From Azolla caroliniana (Eukaryota > Polypodiophyta), in the NCBI GenBank assembly GCA_043228905.1, contig JBHGNT010000009.1, positions 11,594,001 through 11,658,000 on the forward strand: a DNA stretch of 64,000 nucleotides, given 5' to 3'. The position numbers were made by a program, and so were the translations under genes. The notes under the pieces are model-generated. The model was not told the origin of the DNA, searched no databases, and worked only from the letters and a program-made list of their open reading frames with translations. Shown here one piece after another: positions 1-11,198 of this stretch. The number at the start of each line of letters is the position of its first letter. Within the stretch, counting starts at the first letter, position 1.

Positions 1-468
1 AAAGACATATATAGGCTTTTAGAACGTTTTGGCCCTTATCACACCAGTATGCCCACAAGGGTTTTGATTCTACTAGCTTTCTCTCTTGTGTATTCTTCCC
101 TTGCACCTTGACTTGCATCATTGATACCAACATTGATATCATTGTAGGGTTGTTAAGTGTATGACATGTACTTAGCATCCCTTGAATTGAATGAGTGCAT
201 AATCTTGGGCATAACATGCCAAAATCTCCTTGCCAAGCCCGAGTCTACCGAGTTAATTTGAGTGGAAGGATCAAGCTTAGGTGAGAGGTGGATGCCAATA
301 GAGGTGAGGTTGGAGAGGAAGGCATGGTTGGTGGGAGAGACATTTGGTTGAAAAGGAGGATGATTTGTTTGGGGTGGGGGGAGATAAAAGGACGGAGGTG
401 GTGCAAGAACATGGAGGGTTGTGTTCATAGTTGGAGCAAAGGGGGAGTAGAGCAGAACAAACCATGTA
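1..468. other. Unassigned sequence left of the solo LTR
   Basis: No recognisable gene. Minus-strand reading frames are rich in Ser, Pro and His and match no domain I know. This tract continues at 1196-1452 on the far side of the solo LTR, so both pieces were one stretch before that insertion. Confidence 0.5.
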
Positions 469-496
469 TCAACTATCATGAAGACATACATTTTGG

Positions 497-559
497 CTTA
501 TCAAGAGTCGAACCTACAACTTCTTGGTCTATATGTTGAACCTTTAACCATTGTAATAA
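497..559 (-). other. tRNA-like block inside the solo LTR (antisense)
   Basis: Read on the minus strand, 504-514 gives GGTTCGACTCT, close to the Pol III B-box consensus. About 35 bases upstream, 541-559 gives a weaker A-box-like stretch containing AATGGTTAAAGG. The same arrangement at the same LTR-end position recurs near 12691, 17030, 45596 and 51449. Not an intact tRNA: the acceptor stem cannot be formed. Confidence 0.55.
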
Positions 560-582
560 CATATATGGTGTGTAATTATAAT

Positions 583-899
583 AAGGGAAAAGTACTAGGA
601 TACCCATGGAAGTTCATCTATTTACCAGAATGCCCTTGGAAGTTCCAAATTTACCAAACTACCCCTATGTCCAAAAAATTACACTTTATAAAGTAATTAT
701 ACACTCAAATCTTTGGTAAATAGGGCTAGTTCGGGTCCATTTCTTCCATCTTTGGTAAATAGGGCTTGTAGATTTAAGTGTATAATTACTTTATAAAGTG
801 TAATTTTTTGGACATAGGGGTAGTTTGGTAAATTTGGAACTTCCAAGGGCATTCTGGTAAATAGACAAACTTCCAGTGGTATCCTGGTACTTTTCCCTT
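583..899. mobile_element. MITE-like inverted-repeat element
   Basis: The element starts AAGGGAAAAGTACTAGGATA and ends with the complement (TATCCTGGTACTTTTCCCTT, one difference). The near-perfect terminal inverted repeats are about 125 bp each and leave only a short unique centre. A 5-bp duplication ATAAT flanks it at 578-582 and 900-904. It has no coding capacity. The superfamily is uncertain because a 5-bp duplication fits neither Harbinger (3 bp) nor hAT (8 bp) cleanly. Confidence 0.8.
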
Positions 900-935
900 A
901 TAATAATTATATTTTTAGTTATTACAAGATATTTC

Positions 936-1042
936 GAATATTCTAGAACATTCTTGAATATTTCATTATTATATTTATTATCATAAATATCTAAAATATT
1001 CTATAGAACATTCTAGAATACTCCATAAAGATCTATAAATAG
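936..1042 (+). promoter_or_regulatory. Heat-shock-element-like arrays and TATA box of the solo LTR
   Basis: 936-958 reads as five alternating GAA/TTC units with perfect 2-base spacers. 1006-1018 holds three more units (GAAcaTTCtaGAA). A TATA box (CTATAAATAG) follows at 1033-1042, 15 bases downstream. This matches the nGAAnnTTCn consensus bound by heat-shock factors. Function is inferred. Confidence 0.6.
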
Positions 1043-1195
1043 GTGTCCATACATTCATCACAATTCATTCAGTTCAACACCAGTCTTTAGCCCTTAGCCT
1101 ACTCTTTGTAACCTTGGTTTTTCTTAATATAATCTCATTTCCATTTCCTGTCTTATCTCTCTCTCTCTCTCCTACTCACGAGTAATGACATCAAC

Positions 1196-1452
1196 CATGT
1201 TTCAAAGCCATGTTGGGAGGATGAAGGTGGGCTGGTTGCATGCATCGAGTGAGTGATCATTTGGTGCTTGGTGGGGCCATTATTGAGGTCATCGGTGAAT
1301 ATTAGGATAGTCGTACTAGTGGAATCATGGACACTCAAGGGGATGTGAGGAGAGGAGAAGTTGTAAAAATGTTTGAAGACAAAATGTTCTTTGAACATTG
1401 GGATTAGATCTTTTGATGGACTTTATGATTAATGTTGGTGTTGATAATTAGT
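1196..1452. other. Unassigned sequence between solo LTR and copia-1
   Basis: Continuation of the tract at 1-468. No gene recognised. The last five bases, TTAGT (1448-1452), are the left target-site duplication of copia-1. Confidence 0.5.
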
Positions 1453-1734
1453 TGTTGAGAATCAAACTCAACTTCCCTAGTGTGGGAACACACCTTAGTA
1501 TACTCAAGTGTGTGAACACCCCACCTCCTAGTATAGTAACTAGTGTGTCATAGAACTTTAAGGTTCTATGACACATATTTAGTAGATAGTTAAGACTTCA
1601 CCTCTTCAAGTGGTGGTTGTAGTAAGAGAACATGGAGAGAAGGTGATTACATAAGCATCTTCTCCTCCTCTTTGTAATGTTGGTTCATTCATGTTATTGT
1701 TAATACAGTCTTCTTGTTTCCTGCATACATTGTG

Positions 1735-1798
<64 letters not shown>

Positions 1799-1836
1799 TC
1801 TCTTCCGCTGCACAGTATCACTCCTGATTCTTTCCA
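1453..1836 (+). repeat. 5' LTR of copia-1
   Basis: Starts TGTTGAGAATC and ends CTTTCCA directly before the PBS; repeated at 6459-6717 plus 11151-11243. It holds a perfect 13-bp inverted repeat (1544-1556 and 1563-1575, loop TTTAAG) and a (CT)n(CA)n microsatellite at about 1738-1798. Confidence 0.9.
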
Positions 1837-2062
1837 TGGTATTAGAGCGCTTGGTAACTTGATCCAAGTTCATCCGCATGTGTTATGTCTAAGCCCACCT
1901 TCACGAAGAACCGATCGATCGCTATAGCAGCAACTTGCACAGTATCACTCCTGATTCTTTCCATGGTATCAGAGCGCTTGGTAACTTGATCTAAGTTCAT
2001 CCGCATGTGTTATGTCTAAGCCCACCTTCATGAAGAACCGATCGATCGCTATAGCAGCAACT
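1809..2062 (+). repeat. 127-bp tandem duplication spanning LTR end, PBS and leader
   Basis: 1809-1935 and 1936-2062 are near-identical direct copies. Each carries the last bases of the LTR, a PBS (TGGTATTAGAGC in copy 1 at 1837, TGGTATCAGAGC in copy 2 at 1964, complementary to initiator tRNA-Met) and the start of the leader. Copy 2 has the more canonical PBS. Confidence 0.9.
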
Positions 2063-2140
2063 TGCATAGTTCGTATCAAGAGAAGAAGAAGAAGAAGAAG
2101 AAGAATCGCTCCATACAAATCAATCAACCTGAATACTCAG

Positions 2141-5100
2141 ATGGGAAGCGCTCTTCCTACCGAGAAACTCGATAGAAATAATTTCGCATCATGGGAATAC
2201 AAGATGCACCAATACCTTATCGGCCAAGGTTATTGGGGTTACATCGAGGGAGCACAAGAAAATTAACCCAACTCGGCACATGCCAACCACCTAGTTTGGG
2301 AGTAAGCGGCGAGTCACATGTTGTATTGCTTGGGGCAACCTCAAGAAGAGTTTTGTCACCAACACGGTCGCATGCAAGCTTCAATTCCGACAAGAGTTGA
2401 ACAAATATACAATAGAGGGATATGCCAATCACCAACTATACCTTGAAGATCAAGGAACTGTGCGATGCCCTCGAATCGATTAATGTCATCATCAACGATG
2501 ATGAAATAGTGCAAATATGCCTCAGCGGCTTAGCACCACGATTCAACATGATCAGATCGACCATCCTTGCAAGGGAGAATCCTCCCTCCTTTTTCGATCT
2601 TTAGTCGATACTGTTGATCGAAGAAAATCACATCCAACAAAGGAGCAATGCACATGATGGTCAAATGCTCTACTCCAAGTCGGATAAGGGAAGAGGATTT
2701 CGCCAAGGAAATAGAGGTCAATTCGAATGAGGCCGACAGGGTCAGCCGACCTGAGAACATAACTCCCACCATTGGCAGGAGGTCAGGAACACTCCTAGGG
2801 AGTTCGGTAGAAGGGGAAGCCATCCTGCCGAACCAAGCCACCAAAACAGCCCGATCGAATGCGGGTACTATGGAAAACTCAGTCACTACGAAGAGGAGTG
2901 CCGAAAGAAGAAACGAGAGTTAGCTTCGACTAGCTGACAATTCACGAAATATGCCACAAATTCCGATTATGACGATCATGGCAAAATGTTCGTAATGAGG
3001 CATAAAGCACACTCAATGTCAGCACAAAGTTTGATTGACACCTCTTCATCAGACAATGTATGGTTTATCGACTATGGAGCATCCAATCACATGACGTCTC
3101 ACGAAGATTGGTTCCAAGAGTTGAGGAGCCCGATCAACCCGGCTATGTCGAAACTAGAGATGACACAACTCACCCCATTCGGCATGTCGGAAATGTCACA
3201 TTCGGGAATGATGGCAAATAAACCTACCTTAAGAACGTTCTGCATGTCTCAACCATCACGAAAAATCTGGTCTCAATTAGTCAAATAGTAGAACAAGGCA
3301 TGCAAATGCGGTTCAACAATGAAGGGTGCTTCATTGGAAAAGACGATTTACTCGTAGCCCACGGTCGACGAGAAGGCCGAATGCTCATCCTCGAGGTGAA
3401 ATCGGTCATGTTTGCAAAATGACTCAAAGTCAAAACCGACTTGAAACTACGGCACAAGAGAATCGGCCACATCAATATCCGGAAAGTCAAAAACATGCAA
3501 TCGAAAGGAGTCATCATCGGACTCTCAATATCCAGAGCATTGATATATGTGAGGCGTGCCAATTCGGCAAACAACGCCAACATCCATTCCCGACAGAGAG
3601 GTATGTGAGCAAAGGAGTCTTAGATGTAGTCCACTTCGACGTTTGGGGATCGGCACAGACAACCACATTCGGTAGATGTTGACATTACGTGTCGTTCATT
3701 GACGACTTCTCCAGGTACACCTGGATCTACCCCCTATGGCAAAAGAGCGAAGTGTTCGGACACTTCCAATGGTTCAAGAATGAAGTCGAGAAAGCGACAG
3801 GACAACATGTCTGATGCCTTTGATCAGATGGCAACAAGGAGCATTTCTTTGATGCCTTCACAACATACCTTCGATAAGAAGGAATTCGACGGGAGTTCAC
3901 CTACCGACATACACCTCAACATAACAGAGTAACCGAATGCAAGAATCGGCACATATTAGAGGTGGCAATAGCAATGATGAATGAAAAGAACCTGCCAAAA
4001 TCGTACTGGGCAGAAGCGGCCAGTTTCTTGGGAAGAAACCTGACTTATCCCACATTAGGATATTCGGTTCAATCGCATATGTACATATTCCCAACGAGAA
4101 GAGACAAAAGCTTGATCCCAAGTCAGAGAAATGTATTCTCATTGTGTACTCACTCGAACAAAAGGGGTACAAGTGTTATAACCCATCTACCCAAAAAGTT
4201 TGTGTGAGTCGTGACATCGTCTTCAACGAATTGGCATCCTGGTACGAACCAGAGACAACTCTAACTCCAACCCTCTGTTGACCTACACTTGGCTGACCAA
4301 GAGATAGAAGACGAAGATCGACTCAGGCACATGTTCGAAGAAAGTCCAATTACAACCAAACTGAGTGGACCTCAAGAGCCTCCAAGCGATCAAAGCACAT
4401 TTTGGCTGAGTCTGAAGCTGGACAAAGAGAAGGCCAAAATGTTGGAGTACAAGGACCTAGTCGACACACTCACTCGATAGTGAGCTCGAAGGCCTCGATA
4501 CTCCTATGATCCGGACGAATGGAGTAAAGAAAGTTATTATCGCTACAAACAAGAAACTTCGTCGCTCCACCCAAGAGAAAAACCCAGTCAGCCGATTCGG
4601 CTACGACGACTATATGGCATATCACTATGCCTTTATGATGAAGGGGGCGACAGTTCGAGAACCCGAAACATTTTCCGAGGCAGCCAAGGATCCACAATGG
4701 ATTGAAGCCATGAATGAGGAGATGCATGCGCTATGCAAGAACGAGACATGGGATCTCGTCCCTCGTTCTCCACATAAGAAAGAGATCGGCTACATATGGA
4801 TATATAAAATAAAATATAATGTTGATGGCTCAATGAACCACTACAAGGCTCGACTCGTAGCTAAGGGATATGCTCAAGCACACGAAGTCGACTATGATGA
4901 GACCTTTGCCCCGGTGGCAAAGATGACGATTGTTCGGACAGTCCTTGCACTCGCAGCTATTAAAGGGTGGCACCTCCACCAAATGGACGTGAAGAATGCA
5001 TTTCTTCAAGGAGAATTAGAAGCGGAGGTCTTCATGATTCAACCACCTAGTTTCGAATCGACCAAGCATCTGACCATAGTCTACCGACTCAAGAAGCCAT

Positions 5101-6215
5101 TGTACGAACTCAAGCAAGTACCACGTGGTTGGCACTTAAAGATCACTCAGTAGCTTCACCAAATCAGCTTCCACATGTCCAAATCAGATAACTCTCTCTA
5201 CATCAGAAGCGATTTGGACAACCCGATTGTCATCATCTTGTACATGGATGATTTGGTCATCGAAGGAAAGAATGTAGTCGACATCAATACGGTCAAATCA
5301 CTCCTATCCAGCAGATTCGAAATGAAAGACATGCACGAGCTCCATTACTTCCTCAGTATAGAAGTAATTAGGACACCAGTCCAGATTATGCTCTTTTTGT
5401 GGCACTACATCATCAACTTGCTCTACAAGTTCGGGATGACTGAGTGCAAACCTGTGTCCACCCCTCTCGATCGAAACCTAAAGCTAGGTGTTAACTCTGG
5501 AATAGATGAGCGTGACCCGACTCAGTATCATCAACTGATCGGTAGCTTAATCTATCTCACCATCACACGGCCTGACCTCAGTTATCCGGTCGTTCTACTT
5601 AGCCAATTCATGCAAAAACCTTGGGATATTCATCTGGATTGCGCTAAGAGAGTACTCAAGTACATCCGTGGGATGATGGATTACGACATCATGTATAAGT
5701 CGAACACGATCATTCGACTCAAAGGGTACACAGATGCAGATTGGGCCGACTATAAGGCCGATAGACAATCAACATGAGGGTTCACCTTCTCCCTTGGCAG
5801 CAGATCTATCTCCTAGAGTAGCAAGAAGCAGCCAATAGTTGCACTATCGAGCACAGAAGCCGAATACAAGGGCCCGTCCATCGCTGCATGTGAAGCCGTT
5901 TGGCTGAAAAGAATATTGAAGGATTTGGGCATCCCCATCAAGGATCCGATTCTCCTTTACTACGACAACATGAGCAATATCCACTTGGCTCGGAACCCGG
6001 TGTTCCATGCGGGCACAAAGCATATCGAAGTGCACTATCACTTCATCAGAGAGCGCATTCCGGCAAGAGATGTCGACCTACAACACATCAGCACGAACCT
6101 TCAAGTAGCAGACATCTTCACAAAAGCCTTAAGAGTCGACAAGCTCAAGCAATTCATGACAGGCCTTGGCCTAACACTAGCTGCATTGTCGAGCTTGAGG
6201 GGGAGTACAATATAG
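2141..6215 (+). pseudogene. copia-1 gag-pol, degenerate
   Basis: Would encode the whole copia polyprotein but is broken by many stops and frameshifts. Gag starts at 2141 (MGSALPTEKLD, with the copia gag stretch YKMHQYLIGQGYW). The protease site at 3070-3084 reads DYGAS instead of DSGAS, losing the residue after the catalytic Asp, while the NHMTSHE that follows is intact. Integrase zinc-finger and core remnants lie at 3480-3830 (CEACQFGKQ, HFDVWG, FIDDFSRYTW). RT spans 4690-5450 (MDVKNAFLQGEL; YMDD intact at 5241-5252). RNase H spans 5720-6180 (YTDADWADY, HIEVHYHFI, VADIFTKAL). The TAG at 5814-5816 replaces a conserved Trp. Confidence 0.9.
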
Positions 6216-6458
6216 TACAGTCGATCGACTCAGTCAATCAATCGATTGAAGCCGACCAAGGGGAGTCGAAGTAGGAAGCCGAACAAGCCACACAAAGTGA
6301 ACTGGATGAAGGAGCCGGTTGACACAAAGTTGAACGGAGTAAAGTAGACGTAGGAGTGACCCAACCATCCATAGTCGAAGCCGGAGCAGACTCAAAGCCG
6401 ACCCGAGGACCAGTCCGAACCAACTATTCGGCTACCGGAAGTTGTGTTTGAAGGGGCA
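6194..6458 (+). other. Extra 3' segment of copia-1 between two polypurine tracts
   Basis: An internal polypurine tract (CTTGAGGGGGAG, 6194-6205) lies just before the end of RNase H. A second, TTTGAAGGGGCA (6447-6458), abuts the 3' LTR. The roughly 240 bp between them gives an acidic, Gln/Glu/Ser-rich plus-strand reading with stops and no known domain. copia-I has the same arrangement in a longer form. Confidence 0.65.
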
Positions 6459-6717
6459 CGTTGAGAATCAAACTCAACTTCCCTAGTGTGAGAACAAACC
6501 TTAGTATACTCAAGTGTGTGAACACCCCACCTCCTAGTATAGTAACTAGTGTTTCATAGAACTTTAAGGTTCTATGACACATATTTCATAGATAGTTAAG
6601 ACTCCACCTCTTTTTTAAGTGGTGGTTGTAGTAAGAGAACATAGAGAGAAGGTGATGTTGGTTCATTCTTGTTCTTGTTTTCTGTATACATTGTGTTCTC
6701 TCTCTCTCTCTCTCTCT
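6459..6717 (+). repeat. 3' LTR of copia-1, left part
   Basis: Starts CGTTGAGAATC (first T mutated to C) and matches 1453-1755 until the CT microsatellite, where LINE-L is inserted. It lacks about 30 bp present in the 5' LTR. Confidence 0.88.
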
Positions 6718-6885
6718 AAACGGAAGGTAGATCTTTGCCCCACGGTTCCTCAAACGGAAGGTAGATTTTGAAGCCCTAAATCAAGTGAAAGGTACATTCT
6801 CTCTCCTTCCCTCTCTGTCTCTCTCTTCCCATAGGGTTTGTCCCTAGAATGGCAAATACTCGTAAAACTGCTGCAGTTCGAGGGT

Positions 6886-7716
6886 ATGATTGATAATGAG
6901 CCGAGATCACCAACAAATCTCGATTCTAATGCAATGGACAAAATGCTTATGAGTCACTTGATTTCTCTTCAAGAAACCATAAACAAGCAAGGTGAAGAGA
7001 TTAGGACGTTAATGAAAGAGAATACTAAGCTCCAAAGTGTTGTCATTGAGAAGGAAAGTCTTAAACAAGTGGTTGCAAAACTTCAAGAAGAGATTCAAGA
7101 ATGTAAAAGAGCTTCTTTTGAAACAAATGAGCGCCTTAACAAGATTGAGTTAAAGGAAGCATTAAAAGAAGAAAAATTGGACACGATGAGGCGGGATGTA
7201 AGCGAGATGAAAAATGTATGTACAACGAAGTCATGGGCCGATGTATGTGGTGGGGATGTGCTATCAAACTCATATAATATGCATGTGATGCATCAAGAGA
7301 AGAATATAGAAAGCATAAATGTCCGAGAATTGAAAGAACGTGAAGGACGATCAAAGAACATTGTCGTCTCTGGGATTAAAGAAGAGAGTATGGAAACACC
7401 CGCATCCCTTGGAAAGGCCATTGGTGAATTTTTTAGCATGCATTATGGGATGTCAAATGTGAATGTATATGGGGCACACCGAGTTGGGAAACATGGTGTT
7501 ACTCGCTCCGGAGAAAGGCCTACTGTATGCACAATGACAGATGATACAAAGCGGCGGATCATACTCGAAAATAGTTGGGTATACCTCGAAGGTACACAAT
7601 GTTTTGTGAGTGAAGATCGTACTATCTCACAACAAAATGCTCGTTGTAAAGCATATGAAGAAAGGTTGAAAAACAAGGTTAAGGATGTGCCTAAAGATGG
7701 AAATGTAGGCAAATAG
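6886..7716 (+). CDS. LINE-L ORF1 protein (coiled coil plus RRM-like domain)
   Basis: Intact frame of 276 codons plus stop, starting MIDNEPRSPTNL. An upstream ATG at 6849 runs into a stop after 14 codons, so the start at 6886 is preferred. Residues about 20-120 are rich in Glu, Lys and Leu in heptad-like order (coiled coil, as in L1 ORF1p trimers). About 155-255 resembles the L1 ORF1p RRM and C-terminal region: SKNIVVSGIKEE, YGAHRVGK, RPTVCTM, then FVSEDRT. ORF1 proteins of this class are RNA-binding chaperones that coat the LINE RNA. No CCHC zinc knuckle is present, unlike the ORF1 of LINE-J in this window. It is the only transposon ORF here that is still open throughout. Confidence 0.8.
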   Translation: MIDNEPRSPTNLDSNAMDKMLMSHLISLQETINKQGEEIRTLMKENTKLQSVVIEKESLKQVVAKLQEEIQECKRASFETNERLNKIELKEALKEEKLDTMRRDVSEMKNVCTTKSWADVCGGDVLSNSYNMHVMHQEKNIESINVRELKEREGRSKNIVVSGIKEESMETPASLGKAIGEFFSMHYGMSNVNVYGAHRVGKHGVTRSGERPTVCTMTDDTKRRIILENSWVYLEGTQCFVSEDRTISQQNARCKAYEERLKNKVKDVPKDGNVGK

Positions 7717-7722
7717 GGACAC

Positions 7723-10700
7723 GTGATCTATGAGACTAACCCACGCCTTTTACGACTATGCTTTTGGAATTGCAATGGATACCCATGGAATGCGGGATTT
7801 GGCATAGAGGAGTTCACCGATGACTCGGATATCACACTTCTTGTTGAAACATGGGAGCATGATACTCAAAGGATTCAAGGTTTAGGAAACTATAATGTAC
7901 ACTCTTTGATATGGAAGAAAAATTCAAGACAAAGAAGAGGACAAGGAGGGATGGCATGTTTGATTAAGAAGGAAATAGAGAAATATGTGTCAATCATAAA
8001 AAATGATGAAAATAAATGCTACATATGGCTCAAAATAGAAACACCTAATGATTTGCCCACTTTTGTAGTTGGATGTTACATTCCTCATCAAGATTCTAAC
8101 TTTTATGCTTGTTTGGATAAAGATCAACCGTTTGCCAATCTAGAAGATGATATTGCTTATTTCAAATCCAAAGGGGAAGTTATTGTCTTTGGTGACATGA
8201 ATGCTCATATAAGAAGTTTCCAACTTGATTCACAAGAATCTTTCATGCCACATATCTCAAGGATGCAAGAGGATATGCAAATGTATAACCGCTCTTCTAA
8301 CGATGAAAAAGATCCGGACTAATTTGGGAAGTTACTCCTACAAATGTGCAATAGTACCGGATTGCTTATTGCAAATGGTATTTCCTTATGGCCCAACACT
8401 AATGGTTTTACATGTAGAAAACAAAACGGAAATAGTGTGATTGACTATGTGCTACTTTCCAAAGGTATTTTGGATCGTATACATAAATTCTCACTTAGTG
8501 AATGGACACCGGAATCCGATCATAGGCCTTTATGTATTGATCTCAAATGTATGCATAGGTTTGATTGTGAGAAGGCTATTGAAGATAATAAACAACCGCA
8601 CTTGAGCATGAACCTTAAGCGAGCACCCATGTATTCCAAGATGGTTGAGGATATGTTACAAATGACAAAGATACAACATGGTGCCACACTAGAATGCAAA
8701 TGGGAAGCTTTCAAGAAAGTCATTCTCTCATGTACAAACAAATGTTTTTCGACCAACCGCACATCTTGGAAATGCACCAAGAAACTTAGGAAAAAATGGT
8801 TTGATAAAGAATGTCGTGAACCTCGAAAGTGCCTTATGGTTTTGGATGTAGTTAAGGATAAGGAGAATTACCAAAAGCATTTGCATGAGTATAAAAGGCT
8901 TATTCAAAGAAAGAGAAGAATATGGGAAGTTACTCAACAATTTATCCAAACGCAAGAGAAAGCACATGCATGTGCTAAATTTTGGGGAAATCTAAAGGGA
9001 AAACATGTTGAGAGTTATGGTGACTTAAATCTTCACGACTTGTCTATGGATTGTAAGAATTTATATGATTTATCTCTTGCCGGAAAGATGATGTGTTATG
9101 GTTCTCTTTCACATATGCCTCCCTTCTTTACAATTGAAGATATATGCATAGGACTTAAGAAATTGGCCTCTCGAAAGGCAAGCGATCTTCAATGTATAAA
9201 GGCTGAAATGCTCAAATGGACAGGAAAGGAAGCACATATATGGATAAGCGATATGTTTAATGATGCATTGCAACATGGTATGCCGTACGATTGGACTACA
9301 AATTGGATCAAACCTTTACATAAAGGTGGAGATATAAATAATGTAAACAACTATCGAACCATCATGGTTGGCTCATTAATGGCAAAACTATTTGGATGTA
9401 TAATGGAATCAAAGATAAGTGTATGGGCTGAAAAAAGTGGTAAGAGACCTTATGGACAAGCTGGCTTTCGGAAACACCATAGCACCATTGATCACCTTAT
9501 CACCCTTCGAGTATTAATGGAGGAAAGTTGCCTTAGAGGTAAAGGTTTATATTGTTGCTTTGTAGACTTCAAGAAAGCTATTGATATGGTACCTCGTGAG
9601 CATCTTTGGAGGCGAATGGAAGAACTTGAGGTGCCAAGTGAATATATGCTTGCAATTTCCCGAATTTATAAGAAGGTTATATGTTGTGTGCGCATGAGAG
9701 ATAAACTTTCAGATTTTTTCAAAAGCACTATTGGTGTTAAGCAAGGATGCCCACTCTCACCAACACTATTTGGTCTATGCATTGATGAATTGGAAGAAAT
9801 GGTTACCAAGTTTGCAAAGGAAGAATGTGTTGAAGAAGTTGCCATTGGGAATGTTGTGATTATGCTTTTGCTATATGCAGATGATGTAGTGCTTTTTGCA
9901 AATACTTTAGGAGATGCACAAAAGCTTATGAAGGCATTGGAAAATTTTTGCATGCATACTAAATTAAGTGTCAATAGCTCTAAAACAAAGATTATGCTTG
10001 TGAAGAGCCAAAAAAGAGATAAACCATGCATTATGTACAACAATGAGCCACTTGAATGTGTGGAAAGCTTCAAATATCTTGGCCTCGAAGTTCCTTCAAA
10101 TCATAGATGGAATGAATGTGCTACACGCCGCTTAGAGGCAGGCAAGTGAGCATACTATGCATTTGAGAACACATGCAATCTTGGAGATATTAAGTGTTGG
10201 GTCCTCAAGAAATATCTTTTCGACACTTTGGTGACACCGGTTCTTCTCTATGGGGTGGAAGTATGGGGCGGTAGCATCCCTAAATCTATGTGGAAAGAGT
10301 TTGAAAATGTCCAAAAGCATTTTCTTACCAAGTTTCTACAAGTTAAGAAACAAACGCCCTACACCCTCCTCCTCCTTGAGACGGGATCGCTTCCCATTGA
10401 GATCATGGCCATGGAAAGGGTTGTTGAATACATGCTTAAGGTTCAAAAAAGTCCCTCACATCGACTTCCTAGAATTGCGTGGGAAGCAAGCAAAAAGATC
10501 CAAAAGATGCATAAAAGAAAATTTTTGTGTTCCGGTTGGATGCAAGATATAGAAAAATGGTTTGGTAGATGGGATGCAAGACACTTGCTTCATGATGCAT
10601 CGTTAGATTCCTCTGTAAATGAGGCATTTTTGCAACGCCAATGTATCATGACATGGGACAAATGTGGAGGCTCACGCTTCACACATTATACTACACATGT

Positions 10701-11094
10701 TGCACCTAACTACAAAACCATATTCTTTGCGGAACGGGGAAATCGTACACATCCATACATGTTAGAGCCCATGCCGTTATCTGTCATTCGAACCATTGCT
10801 TCCATGCGACTTGGCTCACATGCATTGCGATGTGAAACAGGGCATTGGGGTACAAGTGATGAGAGTGATCGGATATGCAGACTTTGCCCTAAACAAGTTC
10901 GCGAGTCTGAGTATCACACTTTGATACAATGCTCTGCCTTTGATCATATTCGACCATGCTTTCCACATCTCTTCAATCGAGCCCAATCTTTGCATGAATT
11001 CCTCTCACAACCACAATGTGCACTCTCGATTGCAACATTCATTGGTAAAGTTGAACATCGAGAGCCACTACTCACTTTCACACGTATCACGTGA
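7723..11094 (+). pseudogene. LINE-L ORF2 (endonuclease-reverse transcriptase) with two in-frame stops
   Basis: One reading frame of about 1,120 codons broken only by TAA at 8320-8322 and TGA at 10147-10149; no frameshift is seen. The apurinic-type endonuclease covers 7750-8530 (LCFWNCNG, LLVETWE, VIVFGDMNAH, DYVLLS, SDHRPL). The reverse transcriptase covers about 9270-10100 (IKPLHKGGD, GQAGFRKHHSTIDH, VDFKKAIDMV, KQGCPLSP, YADDVVLF with both catalytic Asp present). A C-terminal Cys-His motif (CRLCPK...HTLIQC) ends the protein. ORF2p nicks target DNA and primes reverse transcription there. The few defects suggest a fairly recent copy. Confidence 0.9.
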
Positions 11095-11150
11095 AATGTA
11101 ATATTTTTGGTCTCATAGGTCATATTTGACCTCCGAAGACGATAATATAA

Positions 11151-11198
<48 letters not shown>

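Larger units (their letters stand above)
474..1190 (+). mobile_element. Solo LTR of a Ty3/gypsy element (gypsy-A/C-like)
   Basis: The LTR starts TATCATG (degraded from the TGTCATG seen in gypsy-A and gypsy-C) and ends TGACA. It is flanked by a perfect 5-bp target-site duplication, TCAAC, at 469-473 and 1191-1195. It shares the family order: antisense tRNA-like block, AT-rich stretch, GAA/TTC array, TATA box, the phrase TTCAACACCAGTCT, then a CT run. No internal region remains, so it arose by LTR-LTR recombination. A 317-bp inverted-repeat element interrupts it at 583-899. Confidence 0.85.
6718..11150 (+). mobile_element. LINE-L, full-length non-LTR retrotransposon
   Basis: Complete LINE inserted in the (CT)n tract of the copia-1 3' LTR; CT repeats flank both ends and serve as the target. 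The 5' UTR has two copies of AAACGGAAGGTAGAT (6718-6732, 6752-6766). ORF1 and ORF2 are separated by 6 bases. The 3' end is GATAATATAA, with no poly(A) tail. It is about 4.4 kb, compact for a two-ORF LINE. ORF2 has no RNase H domain that I can see. The clade is uncertain (L1-like or another RRM-ORF1 lineage). Confidence 0.9.

Noticed and set aside
153-491. Minus-strand frame of 112 codons near the left edge
   Set aside because: Biased Ser/Pro/His composition, crosses the solo-LTR border and matches nothing known.
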